Source: UMGS1649 sp045651205 (GTDB taxonomy: Bacteria > Bacillota > Clostridia > TANB77 > CAG-465). From it: 54,009 nt of DNA. The notes beneath the pieces are model-generated. The model saw nothing but the letters and a program-made list of their open reading frames with translations. It was not told where the DNA came from and ran no database searches. Position 1 is the first letter of the stretch, and every line of letters begins with the position of its first letter. The DNA is taken from the NCBI GenBank assembly GCA_045651205.1, contig JAZRSA010000032.1, forward strand, positions 1 to 54,009. Reading direction: 5' to 3'. This document shows positions 33,839 to 41,691 of the stretch, in pieces. Both the position numbers and the translations under genes were made by a program.

Positions 33839-34843
33839 TTAAATTTGTTCATTTACATCATACTCGTCAAATATATTTCCTACAATTTCTTCAAGAATAT
33901 CTTCTACAGTAACAATACCTATATATTTGTTATCTTCTTTTACAATAGCCATATTTTCATATGCGCCATTTAGTATAAGAAAGGCGTCGTCTATTATAGT
34001 ATCAGCATCTAGGATTTTTACTGTACGTAGATACCTATATAAGTTAAATTCTTTGTCTTTACCAAGTATTAAATCTTTAATATTAATAATACCTAAGATT
34101 TTTTCGCCTTCCATAACAGGAAAACGTGTGAATTTAGACTCTCTAATTTTTGAGATTATAATTTCATTAGTATCTGTAGTGTTAATGTATACTACATTTT
34201 CTCTTTTAGTCATAATATCTTTAATGGTTATATCGTTAAATTCAAAAACTCTAAGCAGCAGTTTCTTTTCTAATTCTTCTAGGTTTGAGTCTACAATTGT
34301 ATCTTTTATTTCATCTTCCATTTCATCTTTAGGCGGTGCTATTTTTAACAACTTTTCTAAAGCGGTTGTAGATAGTTTTAATATTAATATAAATGGTTTA
34401 AATACTAATATAACAAAGTTAATTATATTTACCATTCTATATGCTATTTTTTCGGGTTTTGCAATACCAATTTTTTTGGGTAATAATTCGCCGAAAACAA
34501 GCGTAAAATACGAAAGTATTATTGTTATGACTACAATTAATATGTTAGTTTGCATTGCTTCTGAAATATGCGGTATATGTATATATTCCGCAATTTCGCT
34601 TGCGAAACTATCTGCAGCAAATGCACTTGCTAAAAAACCAGATAGTGTTATTGCAACTTGTATTGCAGATAAGAATGTACTGGAGTCATTTAGCAAACTT
34701 ACAATTCTTTTTGCTTTTTTGTTTCCGTTTTTTACTTCTTTGCTAAGTTTATATTTGTTTAAACATAAAAAGGCTATTTCAGTTGAAGAAAATATGCCAT
34801 TTACTATAATTAAAAGTATTAGTACTAATATTTTTATTAACAT
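33839..34843 (-). CDS. CNNM/CorC-type membrane protein with CBS domains
   Basis: A 334-aa protein with an N-terminal DUF21/CNNM membrane domain (about four helices, residues 1-150, containing NGIFSSTEIAFL) and two cytoplasmic CBS domains (about residues 195-320; first block DIMTKRENVVYINTTD). The family exports Mg2+ (MpfA/CorC-like) or resists cobalt. The usual C-terminal CorC_HlyC domain is missing, so the protein ends soon after the CBS pair. I start at the ATG at 34843, preceded by GGAGGG; an upstream in-frame ATG at 34873 lacks a ribosome site. Confidence 0.88.
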   Translation of the reverse strand: MLIKILVLILLIIVNGIFSSTEIAFLCLNKYKLSKEVKNGNKKAKRIVSLLNDSSTFLSAIQVAITLSGFLASAFAADSFASEIAEYIHIPHISEAMQTNILIVVITIILSYFTLVFGELLPKKIGIAKPEKIAYRMVNIINFVILVFKPFILILKLSTTALEKLLKIAPPKDEMEDEIKDTIVDSNLEELEKKLLLRVFEFNDITIKDIMTKRENVVYINTTDTNEIIISKIRESKFTRFPVMEGEKILGIINIKDLILGKDKEFNLYRYLRTVKILDADTIIDDAFLILNGAYENMAIVKEDNKYIGIVTVEDILEEIVGNIFDEYDVNEQI

Positions 34844-34981
34844 GTCAACCCTCCGTTTACAAGATTTTATCATAAGTGTTAAGTTAAATCTACTGGATAT
34901 TAAAATATATAGTATTTTAATTTAAATAAAGTATAGTAATAATAAATAATGCTAAAATATATTAAAAATATGCCATCGAAC

Positions 34982-35010
34982 TTTACATAACTATAAATTT
35001 ATAGTATAAT
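34982..35010 (+). promoter_or_regulatory. Promoter of the 35091-35279 gene
   Basis: TTTACA (34982-34987) and TATAAT (35005-35010) have 17-bp spacing. The leader that follows holds two small hairpins: AAAGGA-TCAG-TCCTTT, and GTGCA-AA-TGCAC next to the AGGAGG site. Confidence 0.75.
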
Positions 35011-35090
35011 AATATCGTTAAAAGGATCAGTCCTTTGACATTAAAGTAACAGACTATATGAGAAGTGCAAATGCACAAGGAGGACAAAAA

Positions 35091-35279
35091 ATGAAAACGC
35101 TACCTGTTGGCACTATTGGAATCACTGCTAAGGAAATCAAAACTATGGCAGGAACTATTAAGAAAGGAGCGGTTGTACAAATTACCAATGTTGGCTCTAA
35201 AGGCTATGATTTGGTAACCGAATCTGGTTTTGCAGTTGCTGAAACCGGCTTTGACAGCGTAATCGCAAATGAGCAATAA
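35091..35279 (+). CDS. Small beta-rich protein of unknown function
   Basis: A 62-aa soluble protein beginning MKTLPVGTIGITAKEIK. Alternating strands and the KKGAVVQITNVGSKGYDLVT segment suggest a small SH3- or KOW-like barrel, which is inference. I place the start at 35091 because AGGAGG lies 8 bases upstream; an ATG at 35058 would extend into the leader. A free-standing cassette with promoter and terminator, and with CGC, CTA, GGC and ACC codons that neighbours use rarely. Confidence 0.75.
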   Translation: MKTLPVGTIGITAKEIKTMAGTIKKGAVVQITNVGSKGYDLVTESGFAVAETGFDSVIANEQ

Positions 35280-35293
35280 TTAGCTGATTTGTA

Positions 35294-35327
35294 AACGGGA
35301 CAGATATTCTGTCCCGTTGTTTTTTTA
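35294..35327 (+). terminator. Terminator after the 35091-35279 gene
   Basis: AACGGGACAGA and TCTGTCCCGTT form a perfect 11-bp stem followed by GTTTTTTT. Confidence 0.95.
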
Positions 35328-35356
35328 TTGAAATTTGTCAATATTGATGGTATAAT
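35328..35356 (+). promoter_or_regulatory. Promoter of the 35418-36151 two-gene cassette
   Basis: TTGAAA (35328-35333) and TATAAT (35351-35356) have 17-bp spacing, beginning where the preceding terminator ends. Confidence 0.75.
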
Positions 35357-35417
35357 GTGAGAGCAAAAAATATAAGTCGAAATTTTTAATAAAATAAATT
35401 TAAGGAGATATATAATT

Positions 35418-35807
35418 ATGTTTTTCAAAAAGAAACGGAAAGGAGATGAACCAAAAAAACTAACTGTAAAAGTCGATGATGTGTATATTGCGACTAGTAA
35501 TCTTAAAGCAAGTTGTAATGACGGAAAAGGCTTTTATGATAAAAAAGTAACGCTGTTTTACTTAGCACGAAAGGTGCCTTATGGATATAAAGAGCTATTC
35601 ACTGGAAGAGATCTAATTTTAGATGAAGATGAAGAGTTTTTGGATATTCCATTTATACAAAAAGTAGAACCATTAAGAGAGTATTTAGGAAATTCTGACC
35701 AAGAAGAAATAACTTATACCGCTCTTTTTGATATAATCGCAACAATAAATGCGATGGTTAAACTAGGTAGCTTAGAAAATGCTAAGAAAGGTAGAAGAAA
35801 ACAATGA
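35418..35807 (+). CDS. Unknown 129-aa protein (first gene of a two-gene cassette)
   Basis: A soluble protein that starts with a basic stretch MFFKKKRKGDEPKK and ends with another (KKGRRKQ); the middle is acidic and mixed alpha/beta. I do not recognise it. AAGGAGATATATAATT precedes the ATG. It overlaps the next gene by four bases (ATGA), so the two proteins are probably made together and may interact. Confidence 0.7.
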   Translation: MFFKKKRKGDEPKKLTVKVDDVYIATSNLKASCNDGKGFYDKKVTLFYLARKVPYGYKELFTGRDLILDEDEEFLDIPFIQKVEPLREYLGNSDQEEITYTALFDIIATINAMVKLGSLENAKKGRRKQ

Positions 35808-36151
35808 ATATAAGCAATACTGATATAATTGTGGTAAAGAGAGAACTGCGTGAAAAGAGAAGGGAATTTGATAAAATTTCATTTTCTATGACCCTTGAAG
35901 AAAAATTTGAGTGGATTCGGAAGTTCTTTAACGAGTACATTCCTGAACTTGAAAAGCGTTTTATGACAGAAACAGAACTTAAGGAATGGGTATTTTTGCC
36001 CGATGAACTTAGAATTTGGTTCTATCATTATTTCCCTGAGCATGGTCTTAATATGGCAAAGTACAGTGAACAACTTATGTATGATTTCCATTGGGAAGGC
36101 CATAAGAGATTTGAAACTGTAGATAGAAGATTTTTTAGTCATTATGATTAA
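35804..36151 (+). CDS. Unknown 115-aa helical protein (second gene of the cassette)
   Basis: A mostly helical soluble protein rich in aromatic and charged residues (FEWIRKFFNEYIPELEKRF, RIWFYHYFPEHGLN). No family recognised. The start codon lies inside the stop of the preceding gene. Codons such as CGG, CGT, CCC and CTT set it apart from the AGA-biased housekeeping genes. It ends at a strong hairpin terminator. Confidence 0.7.
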   Translation: MNISNTDIIVVKRELREKRREFDKISFSMTLEEKFEWIRKFFNEYIPELEKRFMTETELKEWVFLPDELRIWFYHYFPEHGLNMAKYSEQLMYDFHWEGHKRFETVDRRFFSHYD

Positions 36152-36153
36152 CA

Positions 36154-36184
36154 AAAAGAGCAACTTAAAAAGTTGCTCTTTTTG
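36154..36184 (+). terminator. Terminator after the two-gene cassette
   Basis: AAAAAGAGCAACTT and AAGTTGCTCTTTTT form a perfect 14-bp stem around AAA. Confidence 0.95.
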
Positions 36185-36313
36185 CTTATATACTATAGTG
36201 ATATGAAATTTCTGTAAAATTGTGTGAATTTTTGGCGTTTTTGTATACAAAAATAAACCTTTATGATATATTCTAATGTAGAATTTTATAGGTTAAAAAG
36301 GAAGGATTGAAAT

Positions 36314-39300
36314 ATGTTAAAGTTAAAGGGTATAACAAAAACATATGTTACTGCAAACGATAAGGTAGAAGCATTAAAGGGAATAGATATTGAATTTAGA
36401 AAAGCAGAATTTGTATCTATACTAGGACAAAGCGGTTGTGGTAAGACAACATTACTTAATATTATAGGTGGACTAGATAGATATACTAAAGGTGATTTAA
36501 TAATCAATGGTAAATCTACTAAAGAATTTAAGGATAGAGACTGGGATAGTTATAGAAATCATAGTGTAGGTTTTGTATTCCAAAGCTATAATCTAATACC
36601 ACACCAAACAGTATTAGCAAACGTAGAACTAGCATTAACTATAGGTGGAATATCTAAAAAAACAAGACGTGAAAGAGCAGCTACTGCATTAGAATTAGTT
36701 GGACTTGGAGATCAAATGCATAAAAGACCAAACCAATTATCTGGTGGACAAATGCAAAGAGTTGCTATAGCAAGAGCACTTGTAAACAATCCAGAAATAA
36801 TTCTAGCAGACGAACCAACAGGAGCATTAGACACAAAAACAAGTGTACAAATAATGGAAATACTAAAAGAAGTATCTAAAGATAGACTTGTTATAATGGT
36901 TACACATAACCCAGAACTTGCTGAGACATATTCTACAAGAATAGTTAAAATACGTGATGGTGAACTTTTAGACGACTCAAAACCATTTGATAGCAATGTG
37001 GAAAAAGAGGAAAAACAAAAAGCAAAAGCAAATAAAAAGCTTTCGATGTCAATATTTACAGCACTTTCGCTAAGTTTAAATAACTTGCTTACTAAGAAAG
37101 GTCGTACAATACTTACATCATTTGCAGGTTCAATAGGTATAATAGGTATTGCGATGATTTTATCTTTATCTACAGGTTTCCAAAATTACATAGATAAGAT
37201 ACAAGAAGATACATTAACATCTTATCCATTCTCTATAACATCAGAAACAGCAGATGGAGCATCAATGTTATTATCTATGACAGGAGCTACTTCTAAAAAT
37301 GATGCTACAGGAGAAAATGTAAAAGAATCTCAAAATATAAGAGAGATGTTTACTAAAATTGGTTCGAATGATTTGAAATCATTTAAATACTATTTAGAAA
37401 AAAATCAATCAGATGTAGACAAGATGGTATCTTTCACTAGATATACTTATGGTATAACACCAATTGTATATACTAAAGATGTTACTGGTGAAATTGTTAA
37501 ATTGAATCCAAGCAATTTAATGAATAGCATAAGTGGTAATTCATCAGCAGGAGCTATGATGTCTTCAGCTGGTATAACAGTATTTAGCGAATTGGTAGAC
37601 AACCAAGAAATGATAGAAGAACAATATGAGTTGTTAAAAGGAAGTTGGCCAAAAGCATATAACGAAGTAATAATAATACTTCCAAAGCCAAACCAAATTT
37701 CAGATATGTTACTATATGGCTTAGGACTTAGAGATTTAGATGAACTTGAAGATATGATTGCAGATATAATGCAACAAAAAGAAGTTAAGAACGACTCGGA
37801 GCCATTAGAATATACATATGATGATCTTATGAACTTAACATTTAAATTAGTAAATTCAAGTGATTTATATAAATACAACAGCAAATATGGAATATATGAA
37901 AATCGTGAAAATGACGACAAATATATTAAAGATTTATACAACAAATCTGAAAACATAAAAGTTGTTGGTATAGTTACTCCAAAATCTAGCGAAAGTATGA
38001 GTATGCTAGCAGGTGTTGGATATACTAGAGCTCTTACAGAACATGTAATTAAAACAGCAGCTAAATCTGAAATTGTAAAAAAACAATTAGCAGATAGTGA
38101 TATAAATGTATTTAGCGGAAAAGCATTTGATGATGATGAAGAAAGTATGGGCTTGGATTTCCAAGATATGATATCTATAGATAAAGATATGTTAGCTTCA
38201 GCATTCGGTGGTAATGTGAGCGAAAAAACTATCACGGATATGACTACTGGATATATAACTGAAATATCTAATGCAATAACAGTAGATACATTAAAAGCAG
38301 AAACTACATTTACAACTGCACTTTCGGATTTAACAAAAGGTGTATTAAATACATATATAGAAAATAACAAGACAGCAGGAATGCCTATGGTCTCAATTAA
38401 GCTTAGTATGGTAGATACTGTTGTAGATGATTATTTTAAAACAAGTGAAGCAAAAACTATGTTGTCTAAGTTAGAACAAGATTATGTAGTTCCAGCAGAT
38501 ACATTCAAAATGACATATGCTACAATGATAAAAGCTTTTCTAAAAGGATATATTATGACTATGGGAACCGAAGTTCCAAATGTGGATATATATGCAGAAA
38601 AAGATTACACAGCAATGTTAATGGCGCAAATGGTAGAACCAATGGTAAGTGCTTTTGTATCACAGGCAGAAATACAAACAGCTGCTAAACAAATGGGAGC
38701 TGCAATGACAGAAGCAACAATGCAAAAAACAATCTTAACAAAAGTTGGAGAATTAGCAGCAAAACTTACAACAACAATGGCAAGTGCATTCAAGGTAGAT
38801 GAAAAGAAAATTGCAGCGGCGTTTAAATTTGATTTAGATGAATCTGAAATTAGAAGCATAATTGAGACTATGACACAAACTTCTACAGTTCAAAATGCTA
38901 CAACAAATTTAATTACTTTAGGTTATCAAGATTTGAATTCGCCAACAACAATGCAATTCTATTTTGAAAACTTTGAAAACAAAGAAAAATTCATAGCATT
39001 CTTAGATGAGTATAACGATAAGATGGAAAAAGAAGATGATGAGAAGGTTATAAAATACACAGATGTAACTGGAATATTAATGTCATCAGTAAAAGTAATA
39101 GTAGATAGCGTAAGCTATGTGTTAATTGCTTTTGTAAGTATTTCACTTGTTGTATCATCAATAATGATAGGAATAATAACATACATATCTGTACTTGAGC
39201 GTACTAAAGAAATAGGTGTATTAAGAGCAATTGGTGCTTCTAAGAAAGATATATCTAGAGTATTTAATGCAGAGACATTTATAGTAGGATTACTTGCAGG

Positions 39301-39514
39301 TTTAATAGGTATAGGAGCAACACTAGGACTATTAATCCCAACAAACGCAATAATACATGCAGCTACAAACAATCCTAATATAATAGCGGTACTTCCAATG
39401 GTAGGTGGGGTAACACTTGTAATATTAAGTGTTGTTCTTACATTAATAGGCGGATTAATTCCATCTAAACTAGCAAGTAAGAAAGACCCAGTTATTGCAC
39501 TTAGAACAGAATAA
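36314..39514 (+). CDS. ABC transporter, ATPase-permease fusion (MacB/FtsX type)
   Basis: A 1066-aa protein with an N-terminal ABC ATPase (Walker A GQSGCGKTT at 38-46, signature LSGGQMQR at 142-149, Walker B IILADEP at 162-168) fused to an FtsX-type permease. One membrane helix lies near residue 265-285 and three near 930-1060, with about 630 extracytoplasmic residues between them. MacB-type proteins have the same order but a periplasmic domain of only about 200-250 residues, so the outside domain here is unusually large and rich in Met, Ser and Thr. The family (type VII ABC) couples ATP use to extracellular conformational work, for example lipoprotein or peptide handling. GGAAGGATTGAAAT precedes the ATG. 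Confidence 0.9.
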   Translation: MLKLKGITKTYVTANDKVEALKGIDIEFRKAEFVSILGQSGCGKTTLLNIIGGLDRYTKGDLIINGKSTKEFKDRDWDSYRNHSVGFVFQSYNLIPHQTVLANVELALTIGGISKKTRRERAATALELVGLGDQMHKRPNQLSGGQMQRVAIARALVNNPEIILADEPTGALDTKTSVQIMEILKEVSKDRLVIMVTHNPELAETYSTRIVKIRDGELLDDSKPFDSNVEKEEKQKAKANKKLSMSIFTALSLSLNNLLTKKGRTILTSFAGSIGIIGIAMILSLSTGFQNYIDKIQEDTLTSYPFSITSETADGASMLLSMTGATSKNDATGENVKESQNIREMFTKIGSNDLKSFKYYLEKNQSDVDKMVSFTRYTYGITPIVYTKDVTGEIVKLNPSNLMNSISGNSSAGAMMSSAGITVFSELVDNQEMIEEQYELLKGSWPKAYNEVIIILPKPNQISDMLLYGLGLRDLDELEDMIADIMQQKEVKNDSEPLEYTYDDLMNLTFKLVNSSDLYKYNSKYGIYENRENDDKYIKDLYNKSENIKVVGIVTPKSSESMSMLAGVGYTRALTEHVIKTAAKSEIVKKQLADSDINVFSGKAFDDDEESMGLDFQDMISIDKDMLASAFGGNVSEKTITDMTTGYITEISNAITVDTLKAETTFTTALSDLTKGVLNTYIENNKTAGMPMVSIKLSMVDTVVDDYFKTSEAKTMLSKLEQDYVVPADTFKMTYATMIKAFLKGYIMTMGTEVPNVDIYAEKDYTAMLMAQMVEPMVSAFVSQAEIQTAAKQMGAAMTEATMQKTILTKVGELAAKLTTTMASAFKVDEKKIAAAFKFDLDESEIRSIIETMTQTSTVQNATTNLITLGYQDLNSPTTMQFYFENFENKEKFIAFLDEYNDKMEKEDDEKVIKYTDVTGILMSSVKVIVDSVSYVLIAFVSISLVVSSIMIGIITYISVLERTKEIGVLRAIGASKKDISRVFNAETFIVGLLAGLIGIGATLGLLIPTNAIIHAATNNPNIIAVLPMVGGVTLVILSVVLTLIGGLIPSKLASKKDPVIALRTE

Positions 39515-39518
39515 AAGT

Positions 39519-39552
39519 TAAAGCAGAGAAGAATTAACTTCTCTGCTTTGAT
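39519..39552. terminator. Bidirectional terminator
   Basis: AAAGCAGAGAAG and CTTCTCTGCTTT form a perfect 12-bp stem between the ABC transporter gene and the opposing small membrane protein gene. Confidence 0.9.
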
Positions 39553-39564
39553 TTTGCTGGATAA

Positions 39565-39822
39565 TTATAAAGAACTATCGTATCCTAAAAACCATGTTCC
39601 AACTTTTATACCATCATATCCATCTAGTACGTTATAGTCTATTATTTTATAAAACAATCCATAATACATTTTTGTACCACCATCTAAATAGTGACCAATA
39701 GATATACTAAATATTGGTTTGTTTCCGTTGCTTAATCTTAGATAATCTATTGTTAAAAGAATAGCTATTAGTACGATTAGTACTACTAATACAATAATAA
39801 GTTCTTTTAATTTTTTATTCAT
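39565..39822 (-). CDS. Small single-pass membrane protein with external domain
   Basis: An 85-aa protein: a short basic start MNKKLKE, one membrane helix (about residues 8-26) and an extracytoplasmic tail of about 60 residues with IGHYLDGGTKMYYGLFYKII. I recall similar small proteins in gut Firmicutes, all without a known role. I place the start at 39822 with AGGTGATTTT upstream; an in-frame ATG at 39867 would include the promoter. The C-terminal tail is on the outer face if the positive-inside rule holds. Confidence 0.7.
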   Translation of the reverse strand: MNKKLKELIIVLVVLIVLIAILLTIDYLRLSNGNKPIFSISIGHYLDGGTKMYYGLFYKIIDYNVLDGYDGIKVGTWFLGYDSSL

Positions 39823-39838
39823 AAAATCACCTAAAAAG

Positions 39839-39867
39839 ATAGTATCATATATGGTTATAAATTTCAA
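39839..39867 (-). promoter_or_regulatory. Promoter of the 39565-39822 gene
   Basis: TTGAAA (39862-39867) and TACTAT (39839-39844) have 17-bp spacing on the minus strand. The -35 box lies one base from the -35 box of the divergent cassette promoter. Confidence 0.55.
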
Positions 39868-39868
39868 A

Positions 39869-39897
39869 TTGACTAAATAAATTTACTGTGGTAAAAT
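39869..39897 (+). promoter_or_regulatory. Promoter of the 39970-40311 gene
   Basis: TTGACT (39869-39874) and TAAAAT (39892-39897) have 17-bp spacing. Confidence 0.65.
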
Positions 39898-39969
39898 AAA
39901 ATTCCATTAAAGATTTGGCTTAAACCATATTTGGTATAAGATAAAAAATAATTAAAGGAAGGTAGTGTT

Positions 39970-40311
39970 ATGGACAAAAAGTTATTCAGAAAATGGTTCA
40001 ATGGTAAGTATGGCAAACTCCCTCCGGAAAGACAGCTTAGTGAGATTCGGAAACTTCGGGTAATCCTTGATGATTTCGAAGAATCTCGTATAAGAAAGTT
40101 TAACCGGCACCAGGAGAAATGTGAGTGCTGCGGTAAGTACTCATCAAGAACACTTTTTGACAAACATACTGAGCTTGTAACAAGAGAGGTAGATGTAAAC
40201 GGTGAGAAAAAGAATGCACAGTTCTCGGTAGAGTATTACACCTGCCCTAAGTGCGAATGCACGTTTATGTTCGATCAGTATTTTGTTGGATATGAAGGTG
40301 ACGATGATTAA
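39970..40311 (+). CDS. Zinc-ribbon-like small protein (autonomous cassette)
   Basis: A 113-aa protein with a basic helical N-terminal half (KKLFRKWFNGKYGKLPPERQ onward) and a C-terminal four-Cys zinc-ribbon pattern: CECCGK near residue 52 and CPKCEC near residue 95. The ending is acidic. It may bind nucleic acid or protein, but the family is not recognised. Composition is clearly foreign to the neighbourhood: CGG, CTC, CCG and CAG codons are common, and G+C is about 40%. AAGGAAGGTAGTGTT precedes the ATG. Confidence 0.72.
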   Translation: MDKKLFRKWFNGKYGKLPPERQLSEIRKLRVILDDFEESRIRKFNRHQEKCECCGKYSSRTLFDKHTELVTREVDVNGEKKNAQFSVEYYTCPKCECTFMFDQYFVGYEGDDD

Positions 40312-40318
40312 ACAAAGA

Positions 40319-40349
40319 AAAAACAGAGGAAATTTTCCTCTGTTTTTAT
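40319..40349. terminator. Bidirectional terminator
   Basis: AAAAACAGAGGAAAA and TTTTCCTCTGTTTTT form a near-perfect palindrome between two convergent cassette genes. Confidence 0.88.
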
Positions 40350-40365
40350 TTTGCGTTGTTTGTTC

Positions 40366-40587
40366 TTAAAACGTAATTGCTCTACAGTGTTCATACAGCT
40401 GTTTCAAAGAAACAAAATCTTTGGTAAGAATAGCTTTTTCAAAGAAAACAGCGGTAATTTTTTCTGCCGTTGTTACTTGGTTTTTGTCGTTGCTCATTTC
40501 GTAATGTACCATAAAATCCATAAGAGTGTCATATTCTCTTACTTGTTCTTTGCCGTCCTGTACAAATGTAATCTTCAGGTCTTTCAT
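40366..40587 (-). CDS. Unknown 73-aa acidic protein (autonomous cassette)
   Basis: A small soluble protein starting MKDLKITFVQDGKEQVREYD, with two beta strands then helices. There are no recognisable motifs. AAGGAG lies 6-11 bases before the ATG. A TATAAT -10 box and a shared terminator make it self-contained. Its leader resembles that of the small membrane protein gene at 46629-46823 in its last 15 bases (TAAT, then ATTTAAGGAG). Confidence 0.65.
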   Translation of the reverse strand: MKDLKITFVQDGKEQVREYDTLMDFMVHYEMSNDKNQVTTAEKITAVFFEKAILTKDFVSLKQLYEHCRAITF

Positions 40588-40635
40588 ATGTGCTCCTTAA
40601 ATAATTATTTGTAGGCTAAATTAAACTACAAAAGT

Positions 40636-40664
40636 ATTATATCATAAAATTACTCATAAAACAA
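40636..40664 (-). promoter_or_regulatory. Probable promoter of the 40366-40587 gene
   Basis: TATAAT (40636-40641) is clear on the minus strand. At 17-bp spacing the -35 box reads TTGTTT (40659-40664). Confidence 0.55.
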
Positions 40665-40684
40665 CAAAAGTGGTCTTATTTTGC

Positions 40685-40714
40685 TTGACAAGGCCCTTGT
40701 GGGCATAATAAAAT
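40685..40714 (+). promoter_or_regulatory. Promoter of corA-radA
   Basis: TTGACA (40685-40690) and TAAAAT (40709-40714) have 18-bp spacing. Confidence 0.6.
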
Positions 40715-40740
40715 TAAATATGGAGAGAGGAGGAAATAGT

Positions 40741-41688
40741 ATGATTAAAATATTAAAAAATACTGAAGAAAACAAAACAATTCTTGAAATCAAGAATATA
40801 GAGAAGGGCTGCTGGATAGATTTAATAAAACCAACAGAAGCAGAACTAAAAAGAGTCATATCAGAAACTGGTGCAGATGAAACATTGTTAAGATACGCGC
40901 TTGACGAAGAAGAAACATCACACATAGATACTGAAGACGACCAAGTATTGGTATCGTTCAATATGCCTATAACAGAGAACAATAAACGCGGCAAGGTATA
41001 TACAACAATGCCAATAGGAGTTTTAGTAGTCCGAGATGATTTTGTAATAACAATTTCAAATGCGTCTTTTAAACTGCTAGATATGCTAACTAAAAAGAAG
41101 GCAATAGTTGGTCAGATATGTACATACAAAAAGACTAGACTTGCATTCCAATTACTATACATTACATCGGTTGAGTTCTTAAGATACTTAACTTATATAA
41201 GTAGAGATTTAGAAGTGTATGAAGAAAATCTTGCTAAATCTATGAATAGTAAAGAATTATTCAAGTTAATAAATTACCAAAAATCTATGATATTCTTTAA
41301 TACAGCAATTAAAACAAACCAAGCGGTTATGGAAAGATTGAATCGTGGAAAACTAATAAAAGTATATGAAGAGGATGAAGATATACTTGAAGATGCTGCA
41401 ATAGAAAATAGACAAGCATTGGAAATGTCTAAAACATATAGTGATATCTTAAATGGTATGACTGAAGTGTTTGGAACGGTTGTATCTAATAATCTAAATG
41501 ACGTCATGAAGCTTTTAGCGTCAATTACGTTAATTATATCTATACCAACATTTATTGCATCATTATTTGGTATGAACGTACCATTTCCTCTACCAACAGG
41601 ATTAAATGGTTTCTATACAATACTTGGAATAATGGTGGTAACAACAATAATAGTAACAGTATGGTTAAAGAGAAAGGATTTGTTGTAA
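40741..41688 (+). CDS. corA: CorA-family divalent metal ion transporter
   Basis: A 315-aa member of the CorA Mg2+/Co2+ channel family: a large cytoplasmic N-terminal domain with long helices, then two C-terminal membrane helices separated by the diagnostic GMN motif (in FGMNVPFPL, about residue 280), and a basic cytoplasmic end. I start at the ATG at 40741, with GAGGAGG upstream; an in-frame TTG at 40681 lies in the promoter. radA follows after 3 bases. Confidence 0.93.
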   Translation: MIKILKNTEENKTILEIKNIEKGCWIDLIKPTEAELKRVISETGADETLLRYALDEEETSHIDTEDDQVLVSFNMPITENNKRGKVYTTMPIGVLVVRDDFVITISNASFKLLDMLTKKKAIVGQICTYKKTRLAFQLLYITSVEFLRYLTYISRDLEVYEENLAKSMNSKELFKLINYQKSMIFFNTAIKTNQAVMERLNRGKLIKVYEEDEDILEDAAIENRQALEMSKTYSDILNGMTEVFGTVVSNNLNDVMKLLASITLIISIPTFIASLFGMNVPFPLPTGLNGFYTILGIMVVTTIIVTVWLKRKDLL

Positions 41689-41691
41689 TAG

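Noticed and set aside
34555..34746. Open frame antisense to the CBS-domain gene
   Set aside because: Antisense shadow of a membrane-protein gene with no start signals.
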